Assembly (NCBI GenBank): GCA_946478665.1
Contig: CAMLCZ010000012.1
Coordinates: 1 to 54,431 of the forward strand
DNA from: an uncultured Bartonella sp.
GTDB taxonomy: Bacteria > Pseudomonadota > Alphaproteobacteria > Rhizobiales > Rhizobiaceae
Length of the DNA stretch: 54,431 nucleotides
Reading direction: 5' to 3'
Position numbers and translations under genes: made by a program. Under the pieces are notes generated by a model. It was not told the origin of the DNA. It ran no database searches and saw only the letters and a list, made by a program, of their open reading frames with translations. Positions 25,239 to 35,275 of the stretch are shown in pieces. Every line of letters starts with the position of its first letter. Positions within the stretch are counted from its first letter, which is position 1.

Positions 25239-25729
25239 GTAATGAACTTCATACACGTTCTTCAATCCAGAAGGGATTGAGAAGACGGAAAACCAAACGC
25301 CTTTTTTTGATATTGGGTGGTCTTGTTGTCCTCGCAATTGCAACTGGTCTCGTGCTTTATGCAATGCGCGGAACCGCCAGCTTTTTCCGTATGCCATCTG
25401 AAATCACGGCAGAAGACATTCAGTCGGCTAGACCACTAAGACTCGGCGGTTTTGTAGAAAAAGGATCAGTCGAGAAAAAAGATGGAACAAAGGTTCTTTT
25501 TGTAATTACCGATTTTTCCCATCGTGAAAATGTGCAGTTTGATGGTTTATTGCCGGATTTGTTCCGTGAGGGACAAGGCATTATCGCCGAGGGCCATTTC
25601 AATCAGGACGGTAATTTTATAGCCGATCGGGTTTTGGCAAAACATGACGAAACATATGTGCCAAAAGACATTGTTGATAGATTGAAAGCACAAGGATTGT
25701 GGGAGGCTTATCAACAACATGCTCGTTGA
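25235..25729 (+). CDS. ccmE: Cytochrome c maturation haem chaperone CcmE
   Basis: A 164-residue periplasmic haem chaperone with one N-terminal membrane anchor (LFLILGGLVVLAIATGLVLY). The OB-fold domain has RLGGFVEKGSVEK and FREGQGIIAEGHFNQDG. The covalent haem-binding His137 and Tyr141 are present in LAKHDETYVPKD. It overlaps ccmI by four bases and ccmF by eleven, so expression is tightly coupled. Confidence 0.95.
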   Translation: MSNELHTRSSIQKGLRRRKTKRLFLILGGLVVLAIATGLVLYAMRGTASFFRMPSEITAEDIQSARPLRLGGFVEKGSVEKKDGTKVLFVITDFSHRENVQFDGLLPDLFREGQGIIAEGHFNQDGNFIADRVLAKHDETYVPKDIVDRLKAQGLWEAYQQHAR

Positions 25730-27701
25730 GATTGGCACTTTATCATTGGCGGCGGGGCTTGCTGTAGCACTATTTCAAGCGATTTTTCCCGCTATAGGTG
25801 TTTTTCGCGGTGATCGCAGATTGATTAATTCATCTGTACCGTTGGCACATTTGATCTTCATTCTGGTTCTCATATCATTTTTAGTGCTTGTGCATGCTTA
25901 TGTTGTCTCTGATTTTTCAGTGCTTAACGTTGTGCAAAATTCACATTCGGAAAAGCCGCTCCTCTATAAAATTACCGGCGTATGGGGCAATCATGAAGGC
26001 TCCATGCTGCTGTGGGTTTTAATCCTTACATTCTTCAGCTCTCTTATCGCCTTCTTCGGGCGTAATCTTCCTGAGCGTTTAAAAGCACTTATCCTTGTGT
26101 GCCAAGCATGGATAACAACCGCATTTTTGCTGTTTATCCTTTTTACGTCCAATCCATTTTTGCGGGTTAATCCTGCTGCACTGCAAGGCAAAGACTTAAA
26201 CCCTATTTTGCAAGACATTGGCTTGGCCATTCACCCACCTTTACTCTATTTGGGGTATGTCGGTTTTTCAGTGTGTTTTTCGTTTGCCATTGCCGCACTT
26301 ATTGATGGGCGTGTCGACGCGGCATGGGCGCGCTGGGTGAGACCGTGGACACTTGTTTCATGGGGGTTTTTAACTGGCGGCATTATGGTTGGGTCTTACT
26401 GGGCTTATTATGAGCTTGGTTGGGGAGGATACTGGTTTTGGGATCCGGTTGAAAATGCGTCATTGATGCCTTGGCTTGCAGGAACAGCCTTGTTGCATTC
26501 CGCTATTGTTTTAGAACGGCGCGGCGCACTGAAAATATGGACATTGTTTCTGGCGATCCTAACCTTTTCCCTTTCTTTAATGGGAACATTTTTGGTGCGC
26601 TCTGGTATCCTGACATCGGTTCATAGTTTTGCCGTGGATCCTGCGCGTGGTCGTGCGATATTGGCCATTTTGTTCTTTTTTATTGGTACAGCTTTGGTGC
26701 TGTTCGCACTAAGGGCATCGTCGTTAAAAACCGGCGGTCTCTTTCGTCCTATATCGCGGGAAGGTTTGTTGGTTTTTAATAATCTCTTCCTTACAACAGC
26801 AACCGCCACGGTGTTGATTGGGACGCTTTATCCATTATTGTTGGAAACCTTAACGGGCCAGAAAATATCGGTCGGCGCACCGTTCTTCAATCTGACATTT
26901 GCGCCGTTAATGGTGCCGTTATTGCTGGTCATGCCTTTTGGTACAATGATGGCATGGAAGCGCGGCGATATTTTTGGTGTGGCTAAGAAATTATGGTTTG
27001 CCATCACAGTCGCGCTGGTGTCCATCGTCGTTGCGCTTTATTTGACAGATTTGCGCAATCTCTTGGCGACATTAGGAATAGGCTTGGCAGCGTTTGTTGT
27101 GTTTGGTGGGCTGACAGATTTATGGTCAAAAAGCGGTGGCAAAGGCACATCTTTAACCGTGCGTTGGAGCAGGCTTAAGGGCTTGCCACGGTCTTGCTTT
27201 GGCACTGCGCTCGCTCATATGGGGCTTGGCGTTACGCTATTTGGTATTGTTGCAGTTGCTACATTTGGGCAAGAGCGTATTTTGACCATGCAAGCAGGGC
27301 AGACAGTAGAAATTGCTGGAAAACATGTGATGCTCGAAGGGGCACGCAATGTTCACGGGACAAATTATGCTGAAACACAGTTTCAATTTGGTGTTAGCCG
27401 TTATGGTAAAGATTTGGGCAGCGTTGTTGCCGCCAAACGGTTTTATCCTGCACAGAATATGCCGACGACCGAGTCTGGCATAAAAAGCTATGGGTTTTCG
27501 CAACTCTATGTCGCCCCTGGTGATGTGAGCGACTTAGGCTTGGTATTGCATATATGGTGGAAACCCTATGTCATCTGCATATGGTTTGGTGCCTTTATGA
27601 TGATGGTTGGCGGGTGTTTTTCACTATCAGATAGACGGTTGCGTATTGGTGCACCACAACGGGCGCATTCACGTTTGGCAACAGGTGGTCGGGCGAAATG
27701 A
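25719..27701 (+). CDS. ccmF: Haem lyase subunit CcmF
   Basis: A 660-residue polytopic membrane protein of the haem ligation complex. It contains the tryptophan-rich WWD-type motif GWGGYWFWDPVENASLMPWL near residue 233. His-containing loops that hold haem are seen around VWGNHEGSMLLW and AIHPPLLYLGYVG. Size and hydropathy (about 14-15 helices) fit the family. It lies within the operon, overlapping ccmE upstream and ccmH downstream (ATGATG). Confidence 0.95.
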   Translation: MLVEIGTLSLAAGLAVALFQAIFPAIGVFRGDRRLINSSVPLAHLIFILVLISFLVLVHAYVVSDFSVLNVVQNSHSEKPLLYKITGVWGNHEGSMLLWVLILTFFSSLIAFFGRNLPERLKALILVCQAWITTAFLLFILFTSNPFLRVNPAALQGKDLNPILQDIGLAIHPPLLYLGYVGFSVCFSFAIAALIDGRVDAAWARWVRPWTLVSWGFLTGGIMVGSYWAYYELGWGGYWFWDPVENASLMPWLAGTALLHSAIVLERRGALKIWTLFLAILTFSLSLMGTFLVRSGILTSVHSFAVDPARGRAILAILFFFIGTALVLFALRASSLKTGGLFRPISREGLLVFNNLFLTTATATVLIGTLYPLLLETLTGQKISVGAPFFNLTFAPLMVPLLLVMPFGTMMAWKRGDIFGVAKKLWFAITVALVSIVVALYLTDLRNLLATLGIGLAAFVVFGGLTDLWSKSGGKGTSLTVRWSRLKGLPRSCFGTALAHMGLGVTLFGIVAVATFGQERILTMQAGQTVEIAGKHVMLEGARNVHGTNYAETQFQFGVSRYGKDLGSVVAAKRFYPAQNMPTTESGIKSYGFSQLYVAPGDVSDLGLVLHIWWKPYVICIWFGAFMMMVGGCFSLSDRRLRIGAPQRAHSRLATGGRAK

Positions 27702-28174
27702 TGCGTTTATTCAAATCCATCTTCATAGTGCTATTTGTTATTTTTGCTTCAACAATGCACGTTTATGCGGTTTTGCCGGATGAAATATTACAAGATCCAG
27801 CACTGGAAGCACGGGCACGTGATATCTCATCGCATTTACGGTGTTTGGTCTGCCAAAATGAATCGATTGATGATTCCAATGCGCCTCTTGCCAAAGATTT
27901 GCGCCTGTTGGTGCGCGAAAGATTGAAAGCCGGCGATAATGACAAACAGGTTATCGACTTTCTCGTTGCACGGTATGGCGAGTTCGTTTTGTTGAAGCCG
28001 CAGTTCAATGAGCAGACACTTATTTTGTGGTTGGCACCAGCTTTTATTGTCTTGATTGCTGCATTGGCAATATTTTGGCGTGTAAAAACTCGTCAACACA
28101 ATAAGTTGAAGCCTTTAACAGATGAAGAAGAAAAACGGCTTAAAGCCATTTTAAATGGCAAAAAACGTCTATAA
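27698..28174 (+). CDS. ccmH: Cytochrome c-type biogenesis protein CcmH
   Basis: A 158-residue thiol-reducing subunit. It has a signal peptide (MMRLFKSIFIVLFVIFASTM), the redox motif LRCLVC with Cys49 and Cys52 in HLRCLVCQNESI, and a C-terminal membrane helix (LILWLAPAFIVLIAALAIFW). The protein keeps apocytochrome c cysteines reduced. It is the last ccm gene here; ccmABCD/ccmG are not in the window. degP follows after 164 bases. Confidence 0.94.
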   Translation: MMRLFKSIFIVLFVIFASTMHVYAVLPDEILQDPALEARARDISSHLRCLVCQNESIDDSNAPLAKDLRLLVRERLKAGDNDKQVIDFLVARYGEFVLLKPQFNEQTLILWLAPAFIVLIAALAIFWRVKTRQHNKLKPLTDEEEKRLKAILNGKKRL

Positions 28175-28338
28175 TCCGCCTATTAATACATGAAATTGTG
28201 CAAGTACCTGCAAAATTGGGGACTCTAGACTTGTAACCTTACAAAAAATTAATGAAGCAGACAGACGACGGTAAGGTTTTAACTCCTATCTTTCATTCAA
28301 AAATGCGCACAGACGCAACAAGAAGGAGTTTTTAGAAG

Positions 28339-29838
28339 ATGCCAATTTCACAGTTTCGTAAAACGATTGCTGCTATCGGTATGTCAACAGCATTGGCAAC
28401 AACAATGCTTTTATCAACGCCAGTCTTATCGCTTGATATTGCCAATGCGAAGGCTGTCTTTGTTGAGGGTAATCACCAACAGGGCTTTGCCGATGTGGTA
28501 AAACAGGTAAAACCGGCGGTCGTTTCCGTTCAGGTTAAAAGTGACAAAAGAAATGACGATCAGGCTTTTTCAGGATTTTTTGGTGGCCCCGGCATTGACC
28601 AATTGCCTGATGACCATCCTTTGAAGCGTTTCTTCAAAGATTTTGACGATCATCGCCGTCCAAGAGGTAAATCGTTTCAACACGGCAAACCACGCCCTGT
28701 TTCACAAGGGTCTGGCTTCTTTATTTCTGAAGATGGTTACATTGTAACAAATAACCATGTTGTATCAGATGGCACAGCATATTCTGTTGTGCTTGATGAT
28801 GGGACAGAGCTTAATGCAAAATTGGTCGGTACAGACCCACGGACAGATCTCGCTGTCTTAAAAGTCGATGATAAGAGAAAATTCGTTTATGTCGATTTTG
28901 CCGATGATTCAAAAGTCAATGTTGGCGACTGGGTTGTTGCCGTTGGTAATCCATTTGGACTTGGCGGCACAGTGACAGCAGGTATCGTTTCCGCACGTGG
29001 ACGTGATATTGGTGCAGGTGTCTATGACGATTTTATCCAGATCGACGCTGCGGTTAATCGCGGTAATTCTGGTGGTCCAACATTTGACCTTGAAGGCCAA
29101 GTTGTTGGTATCAATACCGCAATTTTTTCACCATCAGGTGGCAATGTCGGTATCGCTTTTGCAATACCATCATCAACAGCCAAACAGGTTGTAGACCAAC
29201 TGATGAAGAAAGGTTCTGTCGAACGTGGCTGGATTGGTATTCAAATACAGCCAGTAACAAAAGAAATTGCTGATTCAATCGGGCTTAAGGACGCAAAAGG
29301 TGCAATGGTTGCCGACCCGCTCGATGGCCCTGCAGCAAAAGCTGGCATCAAGGCAGGTGACGCAATTATAACCGTTAATGGTGAAACAGTTGCCGATGCA
29401 CGTGATTTGGCGCGCCGTGTTGCCAATGTTGCACCGGGAGAAACGGCAACATTAGGCGTATGGAGAGACGGCAAACAGGTTGATATTAAAGTCAAAGTTG
29501 CGGCCATGCCTAAAAAAGAAAATAAAAGTGATGGCGTGACATCACCAAAAGACAAAGACACAGGTGAAACGCTTGATGATTACGGCATTACAGTCACTCC
29601 ATCAGATGATGGCAAGGGATTGGTGGTAACCAATGTTGATCCAGATTCAGATGCAGCTGAAAAAGGTATCCGCCCAGGTGATGTTATTATGTTAGCCAAT
29701 AACCACGAAGTTAAAAAGCCTTCCGATTTTATCGACGCTATCAAGGATGCCAAGAAGGCTGGTCGCACGGCTGTTTTGTTGCAAGTACAAAGTAACGATC
29801 AAAACCGGTTTGTTGCGCTGCCACTTGCTACAAAATAA
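28339..29838 (+). CDS. degP: Do/DegP-type periplasmic serine endoprotease
   Basis: A 499-residue HtrA protease/chaperone of the periplasm. A signal peptide (ends ATTMLLSTPVLS) is followed by the trypsin-like domain with the triad His140 (VTNNHVV), Asp170 (DPRTDLAVLK) and Ser244 (GNSGGP). Two PDZ domains follow, with PDZ1 around GWIGIQIQPVTKEIADSIGL and PDZ2 around VTNVDPDSDAAEKGIRPGD. It sits between the ccm operon and a two-component pair, the same order as in Sinorhizobium (degP1), and is likely induced by envelope stress. A hairpin separates it from the next gene. Confidence 0.94.
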   Translation: MPISQFRKTIAAIGMSTALATTMLLSTPVLSLDIANAKAVFVEGNHQQGFADVVKQVKPAVVSVQVKSDKRNDDQAFSGFFGGPGIDQLPDDHPLKRFFKDFDDHRRPRGKSFQHGKPRPVSQGSGFFISEDGYIVTNNHVVSDGTAYSVVLDDGTELNAKLVGTDPRTDLAVLKVDDKRKFVYVDFADDSKVNVGDWVVAVGNPFGLGGTVTAGIVSARGRDIGAGVYDDFIQIDAAVNRGNSGGPTFDLEGQVVGINTAIFSPSGGNVGIAFAIPSSTAKQVVDQLMKKGSVERGWIGIQIQPVTKEIADSIGLKDAKGAMVADPLDGPAAKAGIKAGDAIITVNGETVADARDLARRVANVAPGETATLGVWRDGKQVDIKVKVAAMPKKENKSDGVTSPKDKDTGETLDDYGITVTPSDDGKGLVVTNVDPDSDAAEKGIRPGDVIMLANNHEVKKPSDFIDAIKDAKKAGRTAVLLQVQSNDQNRFVALPLATK

Positions 29839-29865
29839 TGTAACAATTACAAATAATGTAATAAT

Positions 29866-29900
29866 GGGTCACAATATAAGCTTTGTGACCCGTTTTATTG
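29866..29900 (+). terminator. Hairpin terminator/attenuator between degP and the response regulator gene
   Basis: GGGTCACAA (29866-29874) pairs with TTGTGACCC (29883-29891) around an eight-base loop, followed by GTTTTATTG. It ends only four bases before the AAGGAGA ribosome binding site of the next gene (29904). It may terminate degP transcripts and limit read-through into the regulator. Confidence 0.75.
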
Positions 29901-29918
29901 ATAAAGGAGAAACGTTTT

Positions 29919-30596
29919 ATGAAAATTCTCGTCATAGAAGATGATAGAGAGGCTTCGCGTTATCTCGAAAAAGCATTAGCTGAAGTTGGTCATTCTGCCG
30001 ATGTGGCAGGCGATGGCGAAACCGGCTTTGCATTAGCCGAAACCGGTAATTACGATATTATGATTATTGATCGTATGTTACCACGCAGAGATGGTCTTTC
30101 TGTGATTGCAGGCTTAAGGGCAAAAGGCATTGAAACGCCAGTTCTTATACTTTCGGCGTTAGGACAAGTTGATGATAGGGTAACTGGTTTGCGTGCGGGC
30201 GGTGATGATTATTTGACCAAACCCTATGCTTTCTCTGAATTGTTAGCACGCATTGAGGTTTTGCAGCGGCGCAAAAGCCCTAAAGAAGCAGAAACCATAT
30301 ATCGTGTGGGTGATCTGGAACTGGATCGTTTGGCGCATACTGCAAAACGCGCAGGACACGATATTGTTTTGCAACCAAGAGAGTTCCGCTTGCTTGAATA
30401 TTTGATGCGTCATGCAGGGCAAGTTGTTACGCGCACAATGTTGCTGGAAAATGTTTGGGATTATCATTTTGATCCGCAAACAAATGTTATTGATGTGCAT
30501 ATTTCACGATTGCGATCAAAAATTGAAAAAGACTTCCAAACGCCACTTCTTCATACCGTTCGTGGTGCAGGGTATATGTTAAAGGCAATGAGTTAA
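29919..30596 (+). CDS. OmpR-family response regulator
   Basis: A 225-residue regulator. The start at 29919 is set by AAGGAGA eight bases upstream; an in-frame start at 29898 would lie before it. The receiver has Asp51 in MIIDRMLPRRDG, Ser79 in LILSALG and Lys101 in YLTKPYA. The winged-helix domain has LQPREFRLLEYLMRHAGQVV and TNVIDVHISRLRSKI. It is paired with the kinase that starts six bases after its stop. Location next to degP suggests envelope or metal stress control, but the regulon is unknown. Confidence 0.92.
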   Translation: MKILVIEDDREASRYLEKALAEVGHSADVAGDGETGFALAETGNYDIMIIDRMLPRRDGLSVIAGLRAKGIETPVLILSALGQVDDRVTGLRAGGDDYLTKPYAFSELLARIEVLQRRKSPKEAETIYRVGDLELDRLAHTAKRAGHDIVLQPREFRLLEYLMRHAGQVVTRTMLLENVWDYHFDPQTNVIDVHISRLRSKIEKDFQTPLLHTVRGAGYMLKAMS

Positions 30597-30601
30597 TCAC
30601 A

Positions 30602-31999
30602 ATGAACCGCATTACCAGCGTTATGCGCACGACAGCTGTTCGGCTTTCTGCTTTATATATTCTGCTATTCGGTTTGGTTGCTGTTGGTCTTAGCGTTTAC
30701 ATGACATCGCTTTCCGTTTCCATGCTAACGCAACAGACAGAACAAACCTTAAGCGAAGAATTAGCAAATATTGAACGGACATATCAACATGGCGGTGTTT
30801 CTCTGCTGGTTCGCACAATAGATCGGCGGTCACGTCAGCCCGGTGCTTTTCTATATCTTGTTACGGATCCTGTTGGGAGATTTTTGACTGGTAATGTCGC
30901 CAATATTGAACCCGGCTTACTGAATAACGACGGGTTATTGCGCAATTCTTTTCTTTATTCGCGGTTTGACGATGGAGGCGAGGAACAGCAACACCGCGCC
31001 ATTGCAGCGGTCATCAACCTGCCAAATGGTATGAAAATTCTGGTTGGGCGTGATTTGGGGGAGCCAGAGCGTTTTATTGGCATTATCAGAAAAGCCATGA
31101 TGTTTGCCTTTATCGCAATGGCAGTTGGCGCATTATTAATCTGGTTCTTTATCGGACGGCGGGCATTAAAACGTATCGATCAAATCAATGCCGCTTCTCA
31201 AAGGTTGATGGATGGCGATTTATCGGGAAGGCTTCCCGTTTCTGGCTCGGGAGATGAATTTGACAGGCTTTCAGCCAATTTGAATGTCATGCTGGAACGT
31301 ATTGAAGAACTCAATATCGGTTTGAAGCAGGTATCAGATAATATTGCGCATGATTTAAAAACCCCGCTAACCCGCTTACGCAACCGTGCTGATGAAGCAC
31401 TATCGGGAGAGAAAAACACCAAAGAGTATCGTCAGGCTTTAGAAGCTGTCATTGCCGAATCCGACCAGCTTATCAGAACCTTTAATGCTATTTTGATGAT
31501 TTCACGCATTGAAGCAAGCAACACGGTGGAACCGCTCGAAAAATTGGATATTCGACCCATCGTTGAAGATGTGGCAGAACTTTATGAGCCTGTTGCCGAA
31601 GAAGCTGGTGTAGAATTCACGCTGGGTAAAACTTTCGATATTGTTTTGCCAGTCAATCGCGAACTTCTTGCTCAAGCCATTATCAACCTTATTGATAATG
31701 CAATCAAATATGCCACCTCGGACGATAAAAAAACCGAGTTAAGCCTATCTATGGACCAAACGGATAAAGACATACGTGTGGTTGTTTGTGATAATGGTCC
31801 AGGAATTCCTGTTCACGATAGGGAGCGGGCAACTGAACGTTTTGTACGGTTAGAAGATAGCCGCACACAAGCAGGGTTTGGCATTGGATTAAGCTTGGCA
31901 AAAGCCGTAATGAAACTTCATGGTGGAAATCTGGTTTTAGAAGACGCAGAACCTGGTTTAAAAGCAATTCTTGTTTTTCCTAAATTACCAGAAGAATAG
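30602..31999 (+). CDS. Sensor histidine kinase, HAMP type
   Basis: A 465-residue inner-membrane sensor kinase. Two membrane helices (about 13-36 and 163-185) bracket a periplasmic domain of ~125 residues. HAMP follows (LMDGDLSGRLPVSGSGDEFD), then H-box NIAHDLKTPLTRLRNRADEA with His250. The ATPase has NLIDNAIKYATSDD, VCDNGPGIPVHDRE and GFGIGLSLAKAVMKLHGG. It is cognate to the upstream response regulator (spacing five bases). The family resembles heavy-metal/copper-type sensors, but the ligand is unknown. Confidence 0.9.
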   Translation: MNRITSVMRTTAVRLSALYILLFGLVAVGLSVYMTSLSVSMLTQQTEQTLSEELANIERTYQHGGVSLLVRTIDRRSRQPGAFLYLVTDPVGRFLTGNVANIEPGLLNNDGLLRNSFLYSRFDDGGEEQQHRAIAAVINLPNGMKILVGRDLGEPERFIGIIRKAMMFAFIAMAVGALLIWFFIGRRALKRIDQINAASQRLMDGDLSGRLPVSGSGDEFDRLSANLNVMLERIEELNIGLKQVSDNIAHDLKTPLTRLRNRADEALSGEKNTKEYRQALEAVIAESDQLIRTFNAILMISRIEASNTVEPLEKLDIRPIVEDVAELYEPVAEEAGVEFTLGKTFDIVLPVNRELLAQAIINLIDNAIKYATSDDKKTELSLSMDQTDKDIRVVVCDNGPGIPVHDRERATERFVRLEDSRTQAGFGIGLSLAKAVMKLHGGNLVLEDAEPGLKAILVFPKLPEE

Positions 32000-32188
32000 A
32001 TTTTTTCCTACCGTTCCAATGAACGTCTAAATGTGCCTGATAATGAGATTGTTGTTTCATGAAATGGCACAATAGATGAAATGATTTTTCATAACTGTCT
32101 CTTGTTGAAACATGGTCTATAGGTCAATACTATATCCAAAGACAATTGAGTAACTTATCTCAAACTGAAACGATGGAGACATGCTATT

Positions 32189-35110
32189 ATGCCGGAAGTG
32201 TTTTGGAATGAAGCGCTGAAACCAATAACTCCACTTAATGGCGATGGCGCAAAATGGTTGGAAGATTTGCTCGCCAATGCGCGGCAAGATGGCTTGGATG
32301 CCCTGGTGCGTGCCATGGAAACGTCGGGTTATCAAACGGACTTTCTTGTCAATATCATGACACTTTCACCGTTTTTACGCGAAACCTTTATCAGAAATCC
32401 TGCTTTTCTCGCACCCTTGCTCAACAAAAACATTGAAGTTCGACTGAGTGAAGTGCTTGAAGAAATTAAGACCAGCGATACTGCGGAAAGTGTTACGGAA
32501 AGCGCATTAATGGCAGTGTTGCGCAAGAAAAAACTTGAAGCGCATAGCCTTATAGCCTTGGCCGACCTTGCAGGAATTTTTAAAACAGCTCAAACATGTG
32601 AATGGCTGACACGGTTAGCAGAAGCGACGCTGGGAGCCGCTTTGCGGTTTTTGTTACGAGAAGCGCACAATAACGGCAAAATCAATCTTGCTGATATTGA
32701 AGATCCAGAAAAAGACTGCGGCCTCATTGTGCTTGGAATGGGAAAACTGGGCGCTCGTGAACTCAATTATTCGTCTGATATTGATCTTATTGTTTTTATT
32801 GATGAAACGTCGTCCCATATCGGCGATCAGTATGAAAGTGTTGATGTTTTTTCCAAAATGATGCGTCGCCTTATTCGTATCATGCAGGAACGTACGGCTG
32901 ATGGCTATGTCTTTCGGATTGATCTTCGCTTGCGTCCAGATCCTGGGTCAACACCACTTGCTTTACCCGTTAGTGCAGCACTGCATTATTATGAAAGCCG
33001 CGGACAGAATTGGGAACGTGCTGCGATGATTAAAGCACGTCCTGTTGTTGGAGATTTGCAAGCTGGCAAACAATTTCTTCATGAATTGTCGCCTTATGTG
33101 TGGAGAAAATATCTCGATTATGCAGCCATTGCCGATATTCATTCAATAAAGCGCCAAATCCATGCCCACAAAGGGCATGGTGAAATTGCAGTGAGGGGTC
33201 ATAATGTAAAATTGGGTCGTGGGGGCATTAGAGAAATCGAATTTTTCGTGCAAACCCAGCAATTGATTGCCGGTGGACGATTTCCAGAGCTTCGGGGACA
33301 AAGAACTATTGCCATGCTCGGCGAGCTTTGCACATTGGGTTGGATTAGCGAAGAAACACGCGATACACTAACAGAAAAATACAACTTTTTGCGCAATGTA
33401 GAACATCGTATCCAAATGTTGGAAGACGAACAGACGCATATTCTGCCCGAAAGTGATGAAGGGTTTTTAAATGTTGCCTATCTTATGGGCTATGCCGATG
33501 GTGATAGTTTTACCCGTGATTTTCTTGATGCTCTCAAAACAGTAGAGAAGCATTATGCTGCATTGTTCGAACAGGAAAAAGAACTGGGCTTCGATGCTGG
33601 CAATCTCGTCTTTACAGGCGAAGATGATGACCCCGAGACTTTGGCAACTTTGACAAAATTGGGCTTTTCTAGACCGAGTGATATTTGCCGTATTATTCGA
33701 ACATGGCATTTCGGTCGCTATCATGCCACCCAATCGGCGGAAGCTCGGGAAAGATTGACGGAACTCACACCAGCACTTTTAAAAGCATTTGGCGCAACAA
33801 AGCGAGCAGACGAGGCATTGTCACGCTTTGATAATTTTTTGCAAGGATTGCCGTCTGGTATCCAGTTGTTTTCACTTCTACAATCCAATCCAGCACTTCT
33901 GGATATGCTTGTTTTGATAATGAGTGCAGCGCCGCGCCTTGCTGATATCATAACCCGCAAACCGCATGTTTTTGATGGAATGTTGGATCCGGCAAGTTTT
34001 GCCGAATTACCAACAAAATCATATTTGAAAAGTCGATTGAATTTTCTGCTTGATGGTGTTGATAACTATGAAGATATTCTCGATCAATTGCGCGTTTTCG
34101 CCGATGAACAACGCTTTCTCATTGGCATTAGGCTTTTAACCGGTGCAATTGAAGGGGAAAGGGCAGCACGGGCTTTCACCGATCTTGCTGAACTGATGAT
34201 TATGAAAGCGCTTGCGGCCGTTGAACAAGAGTTTAGCCGTCAGCATGGCTTTGTAAAGGGCGGGCGTGTTGGTGTGTTGGGCATGGGCAAGCTTGGCAGC
34301 CGTGAAATGACAGCAGGGTCGGATGTTGATCTCATTTTGTTATATGAATGTGATAATGATGCGGAAATGTCCGATGGAGCAAAACCACTTTATATTTCAC
34401 AATATTATATGCGATTAACCCAGCGTTTGGTTTCAGCCTTGTCTGCACCATCGGGTGAAGGTGTGCTTTATGAAGTTGATTTAAGGCTTCGCCCATCTGG
34501 CAATAAAGGTCCTGTCGCTGTGCCTTTTGAGGCGTTTGATAAATATCAGAGAAATGATGCATGGGTGTGGGAACATTTGGCCCTTACACGTGCCAGAGGC
34601 GTTGCTGGGGACCCTGCATTTCTTGAAAAATTAGAAAATGAAGTCAAGAAAATTATTGCTTTACCGCGTGATCGCGTGTCGGTTGCAAAAGACGTGAAAG
34701 AAATGCGCGATCTCATTGAAAAAGAAAAACCATCAATATCCCATTGGGATATAAAAACGATGCGCGGCGGTTTGGTTGATTTAGAGTTTATTGCACAATT
34801 TGCAACAATCACGCATTTGGTTGATTTTTCAGTAGGTCGTAGCACAGCTGAAGTGCTTGGCCATCTGCCAACAACGGTGATAGATAATTCGACTATCTTA
34901 GAGCTTAACCACGCTTATCAGCTTTATACCAACCTTACACAAATTATGCGTTTATGCCTTAATGATAAGCTTAAATTGGACGATATGCCGCCAGGCCTCG
35001 CCGATTTGCTACAGCGTGTTGCTGGTGAGCCGGATTTACAACGTGTAGAAGGCTTATTGGCAGAAAATGCACAGTTTGTAGCAAAGATATTTGACCGTAT
35101 CATATGTTAG
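32189..35110 (+). CDS. glnE: Bifunctional glutamine synthetase adenylyltransferase/adenylyl-removing enzyme
   Basis: A 973-residue enzyme that adds AMP to, and removes it from, glutamine synthetase according to nitrogen status relayed by PII. Two nucleotidyltransferase domains are clear: GMGKLGARELNYSSDIDLIV near 180-205 and GMGKLGSREMTAGSDVDLIL near 695-718, both with GS/DxD metal-binding residues. Each is followed by an HD-like helical section (LGRGGIREIEFFVQTQQLIA; MRGGLVDLEFIAQFATITHL). Normal length is 950-990. It follows the two-component pair and faces the PleC-like kinase gene. Confidence 0.95.
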   Translation: MPEVFWNEALKPITPLNGDGAKWLEDLLANARQDGLDALVRAMETSGYQTDFLVNIMTLSPFLRETFIRNPAFLAPLLNKNIEVRLSEVLEEIKTSDTAESVTESALMAVLRKKKLEAHSLIALADLAGIFKTAQTCEWLTRLAEATLGAALRFLLREAHNNGKINLADIEDPEKDCGLIVLGMGKLGARELNYSSDIDLIVFIDETSSHIGDQYESVDVFSKMMRRLIRIMQERTADGYVFRIDLRLRPDPGSTPLALPVSAALHYYESRGQNWERAAMIKARPVVGDLQAGKQFLHELSPYVWRKYLDYAAIADIHSIKRQIHAHKGHGEIAVRGHNVKLGRGGIREIEFFVQTQQLIAGGRFPELRGQRTIAMLGELCTLGWISEETRDTLTEKYNFLRNVEHRIQMLEDEQTHILPESDEGFLNVAYLMGYADGDSFTRDFLDALKTVEKHYAALFEQEKELGFDAGNLVFTGEDDDPETLATLTKLGFSRPSDICRIIRTWHFGRYHATQSAEARERLTELTPALLKAFGATKRADEALSRFDNFLQGLPSGIQLFSLLQSNPALLDMLVLIMSAAPRLADIITRKPHVFDGMLDPASFAELPTKSYLKSRLNFLLDGVDNYEDILDQLRVFADEQRFLIGIRLLTGAIEGERAARAFTDLAELMIMKALAAVEQEFSRQHGFVKGGRVGVLGMGKLGSREMTAGSDVDLILLYECDNDAEMSDGAKPLYISQYYMRLTQRLVSALSAPSGEGVLYEVDLRLRPSGNKGPVAVPFEAFDKYQRNDAWVWEHLALTRARGVAGDPAFLEKLENEVKKIIALPRDRVSVAKDVKEMRDLIEKEKPSISHWDIKTMRGGLVDLEFIAQFATITHLVDFSVGRSTAEVLGHLPTTVIDNSTILELNHAYQLYTNLTQIMRLCLNDKLKLDDMPPGLADLLQRVAGEPDLQRVEGLLAENAQFVAKIFDRIIC

Positions 35111-35275
35111 TCAGTAATGCGGTAGCATCATTACACGTGAACATATTTGACCGAAGATTTTCGGTGAGACAGAAGATTTTGGGAAAAACAGTGTTACCGC
35201 ACTGACTTTGACGACAATTGAAAATGGCTCATAACCGACATTTATGATTGTTGAGCTAGAATGCACACAGTGTGT

